Source: Firm-08 sp045546995
Lineage (GTDB): Bacteria; Bacillota; Clostridia; Oscillospirales; QAKW01
Length of the DNA stretch: 64,000 nucleotides
Direction: 5' to 3'
Assembly (NCBI GenBank): GCA_045546995.1
Contig: JAZQDW010000067.1
Coordinates: forward strand, 4,951-68,950
Shown here: one piece after another, positions 1 to 8,806 of the stretch
Position numbering within the stretch: position 1 is the stretch's first letter
Layout of the letters: each line of letters opens with the position of its first letter
Notes under the pieces: model-generated
Seen by the model: only the letters and a program-made list of their open reading frames with translations
Database searches by the model: none
Told to the model about the DNA's origin: nothing
Made by a program: the position numbers and the translations under genes

Positions 1-860
1 CCAAAAAACACCATACCGGTCGCGCTGTTGATGATCAGGGCGCCGCCCTTCACGATCGGATAGAGTATCTGAGAGGGCATCCCCATCACACCCGTCGCCA
101 AGGTTTGCAAAAAGTTGGTAGCAAACAAAAAGCTGGCCATAATACCGATGTGGATCCAGGTCGGACGCAAAGAAGCGCCAATGTTTTTACAGTACTCACG
201 TCTATACGGCGCCGGTCGTTTCAACAAAAGCACCACCAGTATCATCAATACCGCAAGGAAACAACAAACGAAGGAATAAAAATGAAATACCGACATCGGA
301 TATACCGTTTCCCCTGCGAAGGCGCCACCCTCTTGGTAAAACTTGGTATAAAGTTGCTGTGAAAAGGAGATCATTCCGTCACCAAGCAACGCCATAATCA
401 ACCAAAGGATGCCGCCAAAGGTCTTTTTGGGTCCGGTTTTATTAAACTTTGAAAGAATGGCGGATGCGATTACGATCAGCGCAAAGCCTGCCATCTTGGG
501 AAGTTTGATCGGCTCGGCAAAAAAGAATGCGCACAACACCGCCGGAATGATCGATCCCAATGTGAGCGTCACGTCCACCGTGACCAAAGCGTTATGTTGC
601 ACGGCAAGCATCCAGCCAATCAAAAATGCCAAATTTGCCAGACCCGATAGCAGACAAACGGCAAGCATACCGCCGCTCACGGGTATAGCGCCACCGTCAA
701 ACAGCATCAGCACAAAGCCAATGGCCATACATATAGCCATACGGATGGTGCTGAATAGATATGCATCCTCCGTATGCGTTGCCTGAATGCTGACTTTTTT
801 TCCACTGTATCCCTTTGCGGCGTTGAAAAACAGAGCCAGCAGAACCACCAGGTATACCAC
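1..860 (-). CDS. DMT-type (EamA-like) membrane transporter, 3' part beyond the window
   Basis: An open frame reads leftward from a GTG at 860 and leaves the window without a stop, so at least 286 residues are present and the C-terminus is missing. The start is supported by TCCTCC on the plus strand at 868-873 (GGAGGA on the coding strand), 7 bases upstream. The protein begins MVYLVVLLALFFNAAKGY and has about eight hydrophobic segments separated by short basic loops, including one repeat-like half at each end. This suits a 10-TM drug/metabolite transporter of the EamA superfamily. The substrate cannot be read from the sequence. It is divergent from the AraC regulator at 990, which may control it. 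Family assignment is by overall pattern only. Confidence 0.7.
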   Translation of the reverse strand, partial: MVYLVVLLALFFNAAKGYSGKKVSIQATHTEDAYLFSTIRMAICMAIGFVLMLFDGGAIPVSGGMLAVCLLSGLANLAFLIGWMLAVQHNALVTVDVTLTLGSIIPAVLCAFFFAEPIKLPKMAGFALIVIASAILSKFNKTGPKKTFGGILWLIMALLGDGMISFSQQLYTKFYQEGGAFAGETVYPMSVFHFYSFVCCFLAVLMILVVLLLKRPAPYRREYCKNIGASLRPTWIHIGIMASFLFATNFLQTLATGVMGMPSQILYPIVKGGALIINSATGMVFF

Positions 861-930
861 GACAATTTCCTCCAAAATGTGATATTCTGTCCTAATTGTA
901 AATAAAACGCGGAAGCAGTTCCATATATTT

Positions 931-971
931 TTGTATAAAATATGGATTTTTCTATACAAATATAGTATAAT
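931..971 (+). promoter_or_regulatory. Promoter and 7-bp dyad upstream of the AraC gene
   Basis: TATAAT at 966-971 is a good -10 element. Just upstream lies a perfect inverted repeat, TTGTATA (931-937) and TATACAA (953-959), separated by 15 bases. It covers the place where a -35 would sit and is a plausible operator for the AraC protein itself or for the divergent transporter promoter. Confidence 0.5.
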
Positions 972-989
972 GAAAGAGAGGTGAGCAGG

Positions 990-1811
990 ATGCGTTACGT
1001 AGATATCAAAAAACTCTGTCAAGAAGATCTGAACGTGCAAGGAGTGGAGATATTTCCCGAAATGTGGGCCCGACACAGGCAGTTTAACCAATATCAGACA
1101 CGCCCCCGTCCCACGTCGGCCCTGTTTTTGATCTGTACGGAGATTACGGTAACCTTTTTTCCCCGGGGCGAAGCGCCGATTACGGGAAAAATAGGAGACG
1201 TGATCTATATTCCCAAGGGCATCTGTTATCACGTCCACACATCCGATACACAAGATCAAGTGGCTACCTATACCGTCAATTTCGTTTTAAGCGCTGAAAA
1301 AGAGATCCTGCTTCAATCCAAAATCACCAAGCTCGCCACCTGTACCGACGGGCGTTTGGCGGCAAGCGCAGAACGATTACATCGGGCGATCTACGGACAG
1401 CCGGGACCCCAAAACCTTGTAAAAATAAAATCTGCATTTTTCTCGCTGCTGGAGCTAATCTGCGAAGTGGCAAACGCCGATCGAGACAGCTATTATCCCA
1501 TCCGTGCGGGCGTCAAAGCCCTGCAGACGGAATGGAACCAAAACCGAAAAGTGGAAGAATATGCTATTCTGTGCGGTATCTCTCCTGCTTATTTTTATCG
1601 TTGTTTTAAAAATTGGTGCGGTCAAAGTCCGGTGGAATACCGAAACAGCCTGCGAATGCGCTATGCCGCCGACCTGTTGTCACACACCGATATGCAGATC
1701 GGTGAAATCGCCGCAATGGTGGGATTTGAAGACCCGTTTTATTTCAGTCGGATTTTCACGGCACAATTCGGTCGTTCTCCCAGACAGTACCGCCGCAATC
1801 GGGAACGGTAG
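990..1811 (+). CDS. AraC family transcriptional regulator
   Basis: A 273-residue one-component regulator with an N-terminal cupin-like sensing half (roughly residues 20-140) and a C-terminal double helix-turn-helix of the AraC/XylS type (about 170-270; note the second HTH, IGEIAAMVGFEDPFYFSRIF). The ATG at 990 is preferred over GTG at 981, because GAGAGGTGA lies at the right distance only for the ATG. The gene stops 4 bp before the convergent SDR stop. It is divergent from the membrane transporter, which is the most likely target together with itself. The inducer is unknown; family neighbours usually sense sugars. Confidence 0.88.
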   Translation: MRYVDIKKLCQEDLNVQGVEIFPEMWARHRQFNQYQTRPRPTSALFLICTEITVTFFPRGEAPITGKIGDVIYIPKGICYHVHTSDTQDQVATYTVNFVLSAEKEILLQSKITKLATCTDGRLAASAERLHRAIYGQPGPQNLVKIKSAFFSLLELICEVANADRDSYYPIRAGVKALQTEWNQNRKVEEYAILCGISPAYFYRCFKNWCGQSPVEYRNSLRMRYAADLLSHTDMQIGEIAAMVGFEDPFYFSRIFTAQFGRSPRQYRRNRER

Positions 1812-1815
1812 CTCG

Positions 1816-2583
1816 CTATATCTTCTTTTGCTGCTTCAGCCAAATATAAGTCACCAAGGGCTCGGGCAGCAATTTCACACCCAATACCTGCAGACGAATA
1901 CGAACATCGTGAATAGACAGTTTTTTACGCTTACGCAGATCCTTGAGGGCAGTCTTAACAATCTGATCCGGAGTAAAAACAATATTATAGTAGGTTACCG
2001 CATCCACCTCTTTGGTTTTTGCGCGGTCAAAAAAGGGTGTTTGTACCCAGCCGGGACAAATGGCCATAACATGAATCCCACGGGGCTTCAGCTCGGCATA
2101 CAAGCCTCTGCTGTAGCTGAGTACAAAGGCCTTCGTCGCGGCGTAGGTGTTCAGATACGGCACGCTTTGAAAAGCGGAGAGCGAATCGAGATTTAAAATG
2201 GTACTCCCCTTTCTCATATGCGGTAAACAAAGGCGGGTCATTCGCACCAGAGCGCGAACGTTTAGATCAATCATTCCCAGATCGTCCTCCAGCGGCACAC
2301 TTTCTACGCCACCGAATTTTCCGTAGCCACTGCAATTAAGCAGCAATGAAACGTCGGGCCGGACGTCCTTTAAAAGTGTTTCCAAACGCGCAAAACCGGC
2401 CTCCTCCGTAAGATCCATCGGCAACGGACGTACCTTTGCGCGGGTCAATGCATCCAGTGTCTCCAATTTGTCCGCACTGCGGGCGATGGCCCATATTTCG
2501 TCATATTCGTATTCCCGATCCAGCGCCAGTAAAAATTCACGTCCCATTCCGGTGCTGGCACCGGTGATCACAGCGATTTTCAT
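1816..2583 (-). CDS. SDR family NAD(P)-dependent oxidoreductase
   Basis: A 255-residue classical short-chain dehydrogenase. The cofactor motif TGASTGMG is at residues 7-14, the NAG-type motif appears as NCSGYG near residue 84, and the catalytic tetrad region contains S (LDSLSAF) and YAATK. The substrate is not evident. Its start lies only 18 bases beyond the base of the terminator hairpin that ends the upstream kinase operon, and no separate promoter is visible in that gap, so expression probably depends on read-through. GGGGGA precedes the ATG. Confidence 0.88.
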   Translation of the reverse strand: MKIAVITGASTGMGREFLLALDREYEYDEIWAIARSADKLETLDALTRAKVRPLPMDLTEEAGFARLETLLKDVRPDVSLLLNCSGYGKFGGVESVPLEDDLGMIDLNVRALVRMTRLCLPHMRKGSTILNLDSLSAFQSVPYLNTYAATKAFVLSYSRGLYAELKPRGIHVMAICPGWVQTPFFDRAKTKEVDAVTYYNIVFTPDQIVKTALKDLRKRKKLSIHDVRIRLQVLGVKLLPEPLVTYIWLKQQKKI

Positions 2584-2600
2584 TTGAGTAATTCCCCCTG

Positions 2601-2636
2601 AAAAAAGGCAGTCTTTTATAACAAAAGACTGCCTTT
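2601..2636 (-). terminator. Intrinsic terminator after the ROK kinase operon
   Basis: A perfect 14-bp inverted repeat (AAAGGCAGTCTTTT at 2604-2617 and its complement at 2623-2636), followed on the minus strand by six T. It separates the ROK kinase from the downstream SDR. Confidence 0.9.
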
Positions 2637-2641
2637 CTTAT

Positions 2642-3595
2642 TTATTTGAGCATACCGAGATAGGCAGCGCCGATGATGCCGGCGTCATTGCCCAGAGTTG
2701 CCGTACGCAATTGGGTACGCTTTGCAAAGTTGCGGGCAAAATCGTTTTTATCCAAAAATGCCTCGATAGGATCGGTCAGCACCTTACCCTGACCGCAAAT
2801 ACCACCGCCGATGGACAGGATATCCGGCTGGAAGATATTGATCAGGTCGGTAATACCTTCGGCAATATAGGTGATATACCGATTGACCACCGCCTTGGCA
2901 GTGGAATCACCGTCGTGCATGGCGTCGAATACCATTTTGCCGTCTACGTTGTCAATGTTACCGTTGCACATCAGCCACAGCTTACTGCCCTCGTCACTCT
3001 TCATGGCCTTTTTGGCCTGACGAATCAGCGCGGAAGCGGAAGCATAAGCCTCCCAACAGCCGTGTCTGCCACAGGAACACTTCTCGCCGCCCTCACGAAT
3101 GGCGATATGGCCCAGTTCGGCGCCGGCATAGTTACAGCCGACCAGCATTCTGTTATCCATAATCACGCCGCCACCGACACCGGTACCCAGTGTGATCATT
3201 ACAAAGCTTTCCGCATCCTTACCGGAACCGGCCAGATACTCACCGTATGCAGCCGCATTGGCATCGTTGCCCACAAAACAATCGATACCCAACTGCTCTT
3301 TGATCATTGCAGCCACCGGAACATCGAAAAAGTCCAGATTAAAGGCCTGCACAACAATACCCTCTTTGGAATTGATGGCACCGGGAGAACCAACGCCCAC
3401 ACCGTCAACCTGATCGGCGGTGATGCCTGCGTCTTCCATCGCCATTTTGGCGGCCTTAACCATATCAGCCACGATCTCCTCCGCAGGGCGGGGACAATTG
3501 GTCTTAACCTGACCGCGGCCGATGATATTATAGTTTTCATCTACGACACCAACGGCAATGTTGGTACCGCCAAGATCAATACCTATTTTATACAT
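2642..3595 (-). CDS. ROK family sugar kinase (glucokinase-like)
   Basis: A 317-residue ROK protein. The N-terminal phosphate-binding motif is GIDLGGTNIAVG. A second ATP-site motif, TLGTGVGGGVI, lies near residue 137, and the zinc-binding ROK signature CSCGRHGCWE follows near 178. ROK kinases phosphorylate glucose or related hexoses at the 6-OH in the cytoplasm, using ATP. Specificity (glucose, N-acetyl-sugar, allose) cannot be settled from sequence alone. It is the last gene of a three-gene operon, 9 bp behind the Gfo/Idh dehydrogenase, and ends at a strong terminator. The context implies it feeds an oxidised or epimerised sugar into glycolysis. Confidence 0.9.
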   Translation of the reverse strand: MYKIGIDLGGTNIAVGVVDENYNIIGRGQVKTNCPRPAEEIVADMVKAAKMAMEDAGITADQVDGVGVGSPGAINSKEGIVVQAFNLDFFDVPVAAMIKEQLGIDCFVGNDANAAAYGEYLAGSGKDAESFVMITLGTGVGGGVIMDNRMLVGCNYAGAELGHIAIREGGEKCSCGRHGCWEAYASASALIRQAKKAMKSDEGSKLWLMCNGNIDNVDGKMVFDAMHDGDSTAKAVVNRYITYIAEGITDLINIFQPDILSIGGGICGQGKVLTDPIEAFLDKNDFARNFAKRTQLRTATLGNDAGIIGAAYLGMLK

Positions 3596-3604
3596 AGATT
3601 ACTC

Positions 3605-4666
3605 CTAAATATTTTCTTTGATCAGGATGCCTTCTTTTGCAGAACGGAAGGCAGCCTCCATAACCTTTGTGGATCGGCGAACGTGATCGGGCTGTACGAC
3701 AACCTTGCTGTAATCGCCGCTCTCAATGGCATCCGCCAGACGGATATGCAGTTCATGATTGCTGGTATGCTCGTCAATATCAATATGAGATTCTTCGGTA
3801 CTGTCAGCAGGACGGGCGGCCATGGTACGGGTGGGGCCGGCAGCGGTATAAATTACGCTGGCCTTCCAATCCATGGTGGTATCCAGTTCTCTGACAATAT
3901 CCACGCCACTGCCCCAATCGGCAATCTTCATGGAGCCGGCATCACAATGCACCAACCAACGGGGAGAGGTCAGGAAATGGAAAGTGCCGATCTCAATGGT
4001 AACGCAGGTGCCGTTTTCAAACTTCATAAAAAGTTTGAAGTTGTCGTCAACCTCGGCGTATTTGAGATTGAACATCTGACAATACAACTCGGTAATGGGA
4101 CAAGGGAACAGTTGAAGGATCTGATCGATCAAATGCACACCCCAATCAAACATCATACCGCCGCCCGCTTCTTTAGCGCAACGCCAGTCACCGGGAATAC
4201 CTCTGGCGCCGTTCACACGGCTCTCAATAAAGAAAGGCTTACCAATGGTGCCTTCTTCCAGCACACGCTTGATGAGCAGATAATCTCTGTCCCAACGGCG
4301 GTTTTGATGAACGGTAAAGATCTTACCCGTCTCCTTGGAAACCGCCAATACCTCCTCCAGATCCTCGGAGGACAGCATGCAGGGCTTTTCGCACAGAACG
4401 TGCTTACCCGCTTTCATAGAACGAATGGCATAGTCCTTATGGAAATTGTTGGGAGTAGAAATGAGAACCAGATCGATCTCGGGATCCTGCAACAGACTCT
4501 CTGCATCAGGATATACGATCAAGCCCATTTCCTTGATATTTTCATTCTTTTCGGGGTTGATGTCATAGGCACCCTTAACGGTGATCTGCGGCACTTTTTT
4601 ATTAATAAGCTTTGTGTGCCAATTACCCATACCGCCAAAGCCGAAAATACCCATTGTGATACTCAT
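3605..4666 (-). CDS. Gfo/Idh/MocA family oxidoreductase
   Basis: A 353-residue NAD(P)-dependent sugar dehydrogenase. The Rossmann motif GFGGMG lies near residue 10, and the family hallmark EKPCMLS, which supplies the catalytic Lys, lies near 93. The remainder fits the C-terminal alpha/beta substrate domain, with the conserved GGGMMFDWGVHLID around residue 168. Such enzymes oxidise cyclic sugars or inositols. It follows the TIM-barrel epimerase by 36 bp and precedes the ROK kinase by 9 bp, so the three probably act in one sugar or cyclitol degradation route. GAGG lies 8 bases before the ATG. Confidence 0.92.
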   Translation of the reverse strand: MSITMGIFGFGGMGNWHTKLINKKVPQITVKGAYDINPEKNENIKEMGLIVYPDAESLLQDPEIDLVLISTPNNFHKDYAIRSMKAGKHVLCEKPCMLSSEDLEEVLAVSKETGKIFTVHQNRRWDRDYLLIKRVLEEGTIGKPFFIESRVNGARGIPGDWRCAKEAGGGMMFDWGVHLIDQILQLFPCPITELYCQMFNLKYAEVDDNFKLFMKFENGTCVTIEIGTFHFLTSPRWLVHCDAGSMKIADWGSGVDIVRELDTTMDWKASVIYTAAGPTRTMAARPADSTEESHIDIDEHTSNHELHIRLADAIESGDYSKVVVQPDHVRRSTKVMEAAFRSAKEGILIKENI

Positions 4667-4702
4667 AATAAATTACCTCGCTATTTTTAACTACCTTTTA
4701 TA

Positions 4703-5668
4703 TTATGCCCAGAAAACGTCGGTCTGGATGGGATCCTTCATAACAACTTCCTTGAGCACGTCTACAGCCTTCTCCAGACCTTCCTCGGTGCTCATCATAG
4801 CATCCTCGTGCTCGATAGAGATGGCGCCGTCATAACCGATCAGTCGCAGGGCACTCATCATATCCTTCCAATCCTTCATATCGTGACCATAGCCCAAAGA
4901 ACGGAAGTACCAACGGCGCTCGGCCAGATTAGCAAAATCGCCGGTATCCAGCACGCCGTTTTTCTTAATTTCTTCCTCATCCAGGTAAACGTCCTTGGCA
5001 TGGAAGTGATAAATAGCGCCCTTCAGCTCCTTAATGGCGTAAACGGGATCGATGCCCTGCCAATACAGATGAGAGGGGTCGAAGTTGGCACCGATGATGT
5101 CGCCGACTGCGGCACGCAGCTTAAGCAGGGTCTGGGGATTGTAAACACAAAAGCCGGGATGCATCTCAAAGGCGATCTTCTTAATACCGTGCGCCTTGGC
5201 AAATTCGGCCATTTCTTTCCAGTAGGCAATAACGATTTCCCACTGATAGTCCAGAATCTTAACAAAGTCGTTGGGCCAACGGCAGGTTACCCAGTTGGGA
5301 TACTTGCTTCCTTCGCTGTCACCGGGGCAACCGGAAAAGCCGATAACGGTATCAACACCCATCGCCTCTGCAAACAGAATGGCACCCTTGAAATCCTCAT
5401 GATACTCACTTGCAATTTTGGCATCGGGATGCACGGGGTTGCCGTGGCAGGAAACGGCGCTGATGGACAGGTTGTACTTGGCCAAAGTGTCCTTCATTGC
5501 CTGAATCTTCTCGGGCTGATCCATAATGGTCAAAGGATCGGTATGATGCTTACCGGTGGTGCCACCACAGGCAAGCTCAACCGCATCAACGCCCAGAGAA
5601 TTGAGATACTTACACATCTCCTCAAAACTACGGTCACGGAATAATGCTGTAAAAACGCCGATCTTCAT
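4703..5668 (-). CDS. Sugar phosphate isomerase/epimerase (xylose isomerase-like TIM barrel)
   Basis: A 321-residue AP_endonuc_2-type TIM barrel. Metal-ligand style motifs are visible: FEMHPGF, NFDPSHL, HFHAKDV and SIEHEDAM, in the order expected for IolE/IolH-like epimerases and isomerases. The start is the ATG at 5668 (MKIGVFTALF), because AGGAGG lies just before it; an ATG 27 bases further upstream would place that ribosome site inside the gene. It is the first gene of the catabolic operon and has its own promoter at 5707-5735. The sugar it handles is unknown. Confidence 0.9.
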   Translation of the reverse strand: MKIGVFTALFRDRSFEEMCKYLNSLGVDAVELACGGTTGKHHTDPLTIMDQPEKIQAMKDTLAKYNLSISAVSCHGNPVHPDAKIASEYHEDFKGAILFAEAMGVDTVIGFSGCPGDSEGSKYPNWVTCRWPNDFVKILDYQWEIVIAYWKEMAEFAKAHGIKKIAFEMHPGFCVYNPQTLLKLRAAVGDIIGANFDPSHLYWQGIDPVYAIKELKGAIYHFHAKDVYLDEEEIKKNGVLDTGDFANLAERRWYFRSLGYGHDMKDWKDMMSALRLIGYDGAISIEHEDAMMSTEEGLEKAVDVLKEVVMKDPIQTDVFWA

Positions 5669-5706
5669 ATTGGAAGTTCCTCCTAAATTTAACATATTAT
5701 AATTTT

Positions 5707-5735
5707 ATTATATTAAACAACAACGCGGATTGCAA
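5707..5735 (-). promoter_or_regulatory. Promoter of the epimerase-dehydrogenase-kinase operon
   Basis: On the minus strand, TTGCAA (5730-5735), a 17-base spacer and TATAAT (5707-5712) lie about 40 bases ahead of the ATG at 5668. Confidence 0.75.
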
Positions 5736-5784
5736 GACAAAAACCGAAAAAAAGCAGACCTTTTTTGGCTTTTCCCTTATAATC

Positions 5785-5819
5785 GTCACATTTATTTGGA
5801 CAATAAATAAAAATGTGAC
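5785..5819. repeat. Imperfect inverted repeat between ackA terminator and operon promoter
   Basis: GTCACATTTATTT (5785-5797) can pair with AAATAAAAATGTGAC (5805-5819) with a two-base bulge. It lies between the ackA terminator and the next promoter. It could be a weak second terminator or an operator; neither is proven. Confidence 0.4.
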
Positions 5820-5830
5820 CAAAAATGTAA

Positions 5831-5866
5831 AACAGGCCGCATCAATCGACGCAGCCTGTTTTTTTA
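5831..5866 (-). terminator. Terminator of ackA
   Basis: AACAGGCCGC (5831-5840) and GCAGCCTGTT (5851-5860) form a 10-bp stem with one G-T pair. On the minus strand it follows the ackA stop; T-rich tracts lie on both sides. Confidence 0.75.
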
Positions 5867-5870
5867 AAAA

Positions 5871-7067
5871 TCAGTTTCCTTTTACCAGACGCTCGGTATC
5901 CAAAGCGATGGCCAGTTCCTCGTTGGTAGGAATAACGAAAGCGGCAACACGGCTGGCATCGGTGGTGATCTTCACGGCCTTGCCACGGCAATTGTTGGCC
6001 TCACTGTCCACCTCAACGCCCAAAAATGCAACCTGATTGAGGATATCGGCGCGCATAATGGGGTTGTTTTCGCCGACGCCGGCGGTAAATACTACGGCAT
6101 CCAGACCACCCATAACGGCAGCGTAGGAACCGATATATTTTACGATCTGATAATTGAACATATCCAGTGCCAACTGAGCGCGGTCATTGCCCTCATCGGC
6201 GGCCTTATCCAAATCGCGGAAGTCGCTGGAGACGCCGCTGACACCCAGAACGCCGCACTTTTTATTGAGGAAATCGCCGATCTCATCCACGGAGATGTTA
6301 AATTTCTTCATAATGAACGGCAGGATGGCCGGGTCGATATCACCGCAACGGGTGCCCATCAGCAGACCGGCAAGAGGCGTAAAGCCCATGGAGGTATCCA
6401 CGCACTTACCGCCGTCAACGGCAGTAATGGAAGAGCCGTTACCCAGATGGCAGGTGACGATCTTCAGCTCTTTGGGATCTTTGCCCATCATTTCGGCGCA
6501 TTTGGCGGCAACGTATTTATGAGAGGTGCCGTGAGCGCCGAAGCGGCGGATCCCGTGATCGGTATAATATTCATAAGGCAGCGCGTAAACACTGGCGACC
6601 TTGGGCATAGTTTGATGGAAGGAGGTGTCGAAAACGCAGATCTGCGGAATGCCCTCACCCATAACCTCAATACAGGCGCGGATGCCGGTAACAGCAGGCG
6701 GATTGTGAAGCGGTGCAAACTCGGTCAGCGTTTCCAGCGTTTTGATCTTTTCCTCGTCCATAATGCAGCTTTCGGGGAAGATCTCACCGCCGTTAACTAC
6801 GCGGTGACCAACAGCAGAAATGTCGGAAACGTTTTCAATAACACCGTATTCGGCGTCGGTAAGATACTTCAGCACCAATTCGATGGCAACCTTATGGTTG
6901 GGCAAAGCGATCTCCATTTTGATCTCTTTATCGCCGGCCACGTGTTTGAAAGCGCCGTCAACGTTGATACGCTCGCACTGACCCTTGGCCAGAACAGCGT
7001 GATCCTCCATATTGATCAGCTGGTACTTCAAAGAAGAACTGCCGGCATTGATAACCAGAATTTTCAT
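5871..7067 (-). CDS. ackA: Acetate kinase
   Basis: A full-length 398-residue acetate kinase of the ASKHA fold, which interconverts acetyl phosphate plus ADP with acetate plus ATP at the end of mixed-acid fermentation. The start MKILVINAGSSSLK is canonical. The phosphate-binding CHLGNGSSI motif, the catalytic-region Arg in FAPLHNP/GTRCGDIDP, and the C-terminal VFTAGVGENN are all present. No pta gene is in the window. It has its own promoter and terminator and is divergent from tmcAL, an arrangement common in Firmicutes. Confidence 0.97.
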   Translation of the reverse strand: MKILVINAGSSSLKYQLINMEDHAVLAKGQCERINVDGAFKHVAGDKEIKMEIALPNHKVAIELVLKYLTDAEYGVIENVSDISAVGHRVVNGGEIFPESCIMDEEKIKTLETLTEFAPLHNPPAVTGIRACIEVMGEGIPQICVFDTSFHQTMPKVASVYALPYEYYTDHGIRRFGAHGTSHKYVAAKCAEMMGKDPKELKIVTCHLGNGSSITAVDGGKCVDTSMGFTPLAGLLMGTRCGDIDPAILPFIMKKFNISVDEIGDFLNKKCGVLGVSGVSSDFRDLDKAADEGNDRAQLALDMFNYQIVKYIGSYAAVMGGLDAVVFTAGVGENNPIMRADILNQVAFLGVEVDSEANNCRGKAVKITTDASRVAAFVIPTNEELAIALDTERLVKGN

Positions 7068-7114
7068 TTTTATTATCCTCCGTAAAAAATTTTACTTTAA
7101 AAACATCAATATGT

Positions 7115-7143
7115 ATTATATAATAGAAATATCAGAGTTTCAA
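7115..7143 (-). promoter_or_regulatory. Promoter of ackA
   Basis: On the minus strand, TTGAAA (7138-7143), a 17-base spacer, then TATAAT (7115-7120), about 50 bases from the ackA ATG. Confidence 0.65.
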
Positions 7144-7162
7144 GTATCACAGGAGAAAAAAA

Positions 7163-8293
7163 TTGGTCAATTTTATTATTTGTGAATTTAATCCCTTCCA
7201 CAACGGGCACGCCCATCTGTTAAAAGAGGTCCGCCCCCATCCCACCGTATGCATTATGAGTTCCCACGTGACCCAGCGCGGCGATATCGCCGTCACGGAC
7301 AAATGGACCCGCGCCCACATGGCGTTGGAATGCGGCGCTGATCTTGTGCTGGAATTATCCGCCCCCTTTGCCATGGGCAACGCCCATACCTTCGCAGCAG
7401 GAGCCGCCGCCCTTGCGCGGGCCACGGGACTGCAAGGCCGTTTTTGCTACGGCACCGAAGGAGAGGTCCTGCCAACACTGCAACGCTTGGCCGCCATTGA
7501 TGACAACCGATTGGATCCGACGGTGAAGGCCTTGCAGAAGCAGGGGTATTCCTACGCCAAGGCGTTGGCCACCGCCTACGAGCAGATCGATCCACAGGCG
7601 GCGACCGTCCTATCCACGCCCAACAACGTTTTGGCTCTTGAATATTTGCGGGCCGCCCCTGACTTTGCGCATTTTTCCATTTCGAGAATAGGCGCCGCCC
7701 ACGATTCGCCGGACGGGCAAGACGGCTTTTGCTCTGCTTCCCTGCTACGTGAAAATATGAGTCAATACGCCGCCTTCACGCCGTCTGCCATACACGTTCT
7801 TTATCAAAAGATTTTAGACGAAGGATGCTTTCCCGATGTCAAAAAGAAAGATTTATTGTGGTTGCACGCCTTACGTGGGTTAACGGTGGAGCAATGGGAC
7901 GAGATCGCCCCCGACGGTATCGGCCGACGGTTTGCGCGAGCCGTACAAACCGCCGAAAGCGTCGAGCAATTATTAAGCGAAGTTAAAACCAAATGCTGTA
8001 CCCACGCCTCCCTGCGCCGCCTGGCCATGAAAGCGTTTTTGGGTCTGCCACCCACCGACTCGCCCCAATACATCCGTGTATTGGGCGCCAACGCCGTCGG
8101 GAGAAAAATATTGTCCTCCATGCGCCCCACTCTGCCCGTTTTGACCAAGCCTGCCGCCGTGCGAGAATTATCCGCCGAAGCCTGCGCACTGATGGAGTAC
8201 GAAAGCAGACTGACAGATCATTTTATGTTTATGTTTCCCGCCCCCCGTGGCAAGGGAGCAGAATTTTTGACCTCACCCGTAATGGTGGATTAA
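7163..8293 (+). CDS. tmcAL: tRNA(Met) cytidine acetate ligase (YlbM-type nucleotidyltransferase)
   Basis: A 376-residue protein starting at TTG 7163; AGGAGA lies 6-7 bases upstream and no other start fits. The N-terminus carries the nucleotidyltransferase HxGH motif within EFNPFHNGH (residues 8-16), and SSHVTQRGD and TPNNVLALEY follow as in YlbM proteins. TmcAL activates acetate with ATP and makes N4-acetylcytidine at the wobble base of elongator tRNA-Met; that tRNA gene is present at 44409-44485. The gene is divergent from ackA, which produces acetate. It overlaps the convergent flavodoxin stop by a few bases. Length is slightly below the usual ~400. Confidence 0.9.
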   Translation: MVNFIICEFNPFHNGHAHLLKEVRPHPTVCIMSSHVTQRGDIAVTDKWTRAHMALECGADLVLELSAPFAMGNAHTFAAGAAALARATGLQGRFCYGTEGEVLPTLQRLAAIDDNRLDPTVKALQKQGYSYAKALATAYEQIDPQAATVLSTPNNVLALEYLRAAPDFAHFSISRIGAAHDSPDGQDGFCSASLLRENMSQYAAFTPSAIHVLYQKILDEGCFPDVKKKDLLWLHALRGLTVEQWDEIAPDGIGRRFARAVQTAESVEQLLSEVKTKCCTHASLRRLAMKAFLGLPPTDSPQYIRVLGANAVGRKILSSMRPTLPVLTKPAAVRELSAEACALMEYESRLTDHFMFMFPAPRGKGAEFLTSPVMVD

Positions 8294-8793
8294 TCGTCAA
8301 GACCGTGGTACCAAGCCAGTACGTCTGCAAGGTGCTTTTCATCCACAAAGTCGCCGCCGGCTCGGATGAGCTGTAGCATTGCGGCTTCCTTCTCATCCGC
8401 ATTCTTTTTGGCGGACAGCATTTTGATCAGCATCCGGATCATCCACTTATGGAGGCCCCGCAATTTAGCGTGATCCATACCACCCTGCAAAGTAAACAGC
8501 GGCATAGCGTCCGGTAGTTTTTCCGCCGTACGGATCTCACTTAACAATTCGCCTGTCGGACACAGACCGACGGCACACAGAGCGGCAATGCTACAATGCT
8601 TTGCCGCTTTTTTGTATTCTTTAATATGAGAAGCAAACAACCACCCCATATAAATCGCAGGTTGCGTTTTATCCCCGGATTTGATATATTGAGACAGAGA
8701 TACACATGGCAAATCAAGCTTTTGTGACAGTAGCGCGGCATATCGGGCGGTATGTCCGGTTTCGGACGTGTATACGATGATTGCGGGTTTCAT
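8290..8793 (-). CDS. Flavodoxin-like protein
   Basis: A 167-residue protein starting at ATG 8793 (MKPAIIVYTS) with GAGGAA ahead. The FMN phosphate loop TSETGHTARYA lies at residues 9-19, as in flavodoxins and HemG-like proteins. The C-terminal half is helical and basic (MIRMLIKMLSAKKN), reminiscent of the flavodoxin_5/protoporphyrinogen-oxidase-like group rather than electron-transfer flavodoxin. The redox partner is unknown. It is 13 bp behind the AraC gene and probably co-transcribed with it; its stop overlaps the tmcAL stop region. Confidence 0.78.
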   Translation of the reverse strand: MKPAIIVYTSETGHTARYAALLSQKLDLPCVSLSQYIKSGDKTQPAIYMGWLFASHIKEYKKAAKHCSIAALCAVGLCPTGELLSEIRTAEKLPDAMPLFTLQGGMDHAKLRGLHKWMIRMLIKMLSAKKNADEKEAAMLQLIRAGGDFVDEKHLADVLAWYHGLDD

Positions 8794-8806
8794 TTTATTC
8801 CTCTTT

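Noticed and set aside
2711..4690. A 659-codon open frame on the plus strand opposite the ROK and Gfo/Idh genes
   Set aside because: It is antisense to two genes with complete family motifs, has no ribosome site and reads as low-complexity His/Thr/Gly-rich text; a codon-bias artefact.
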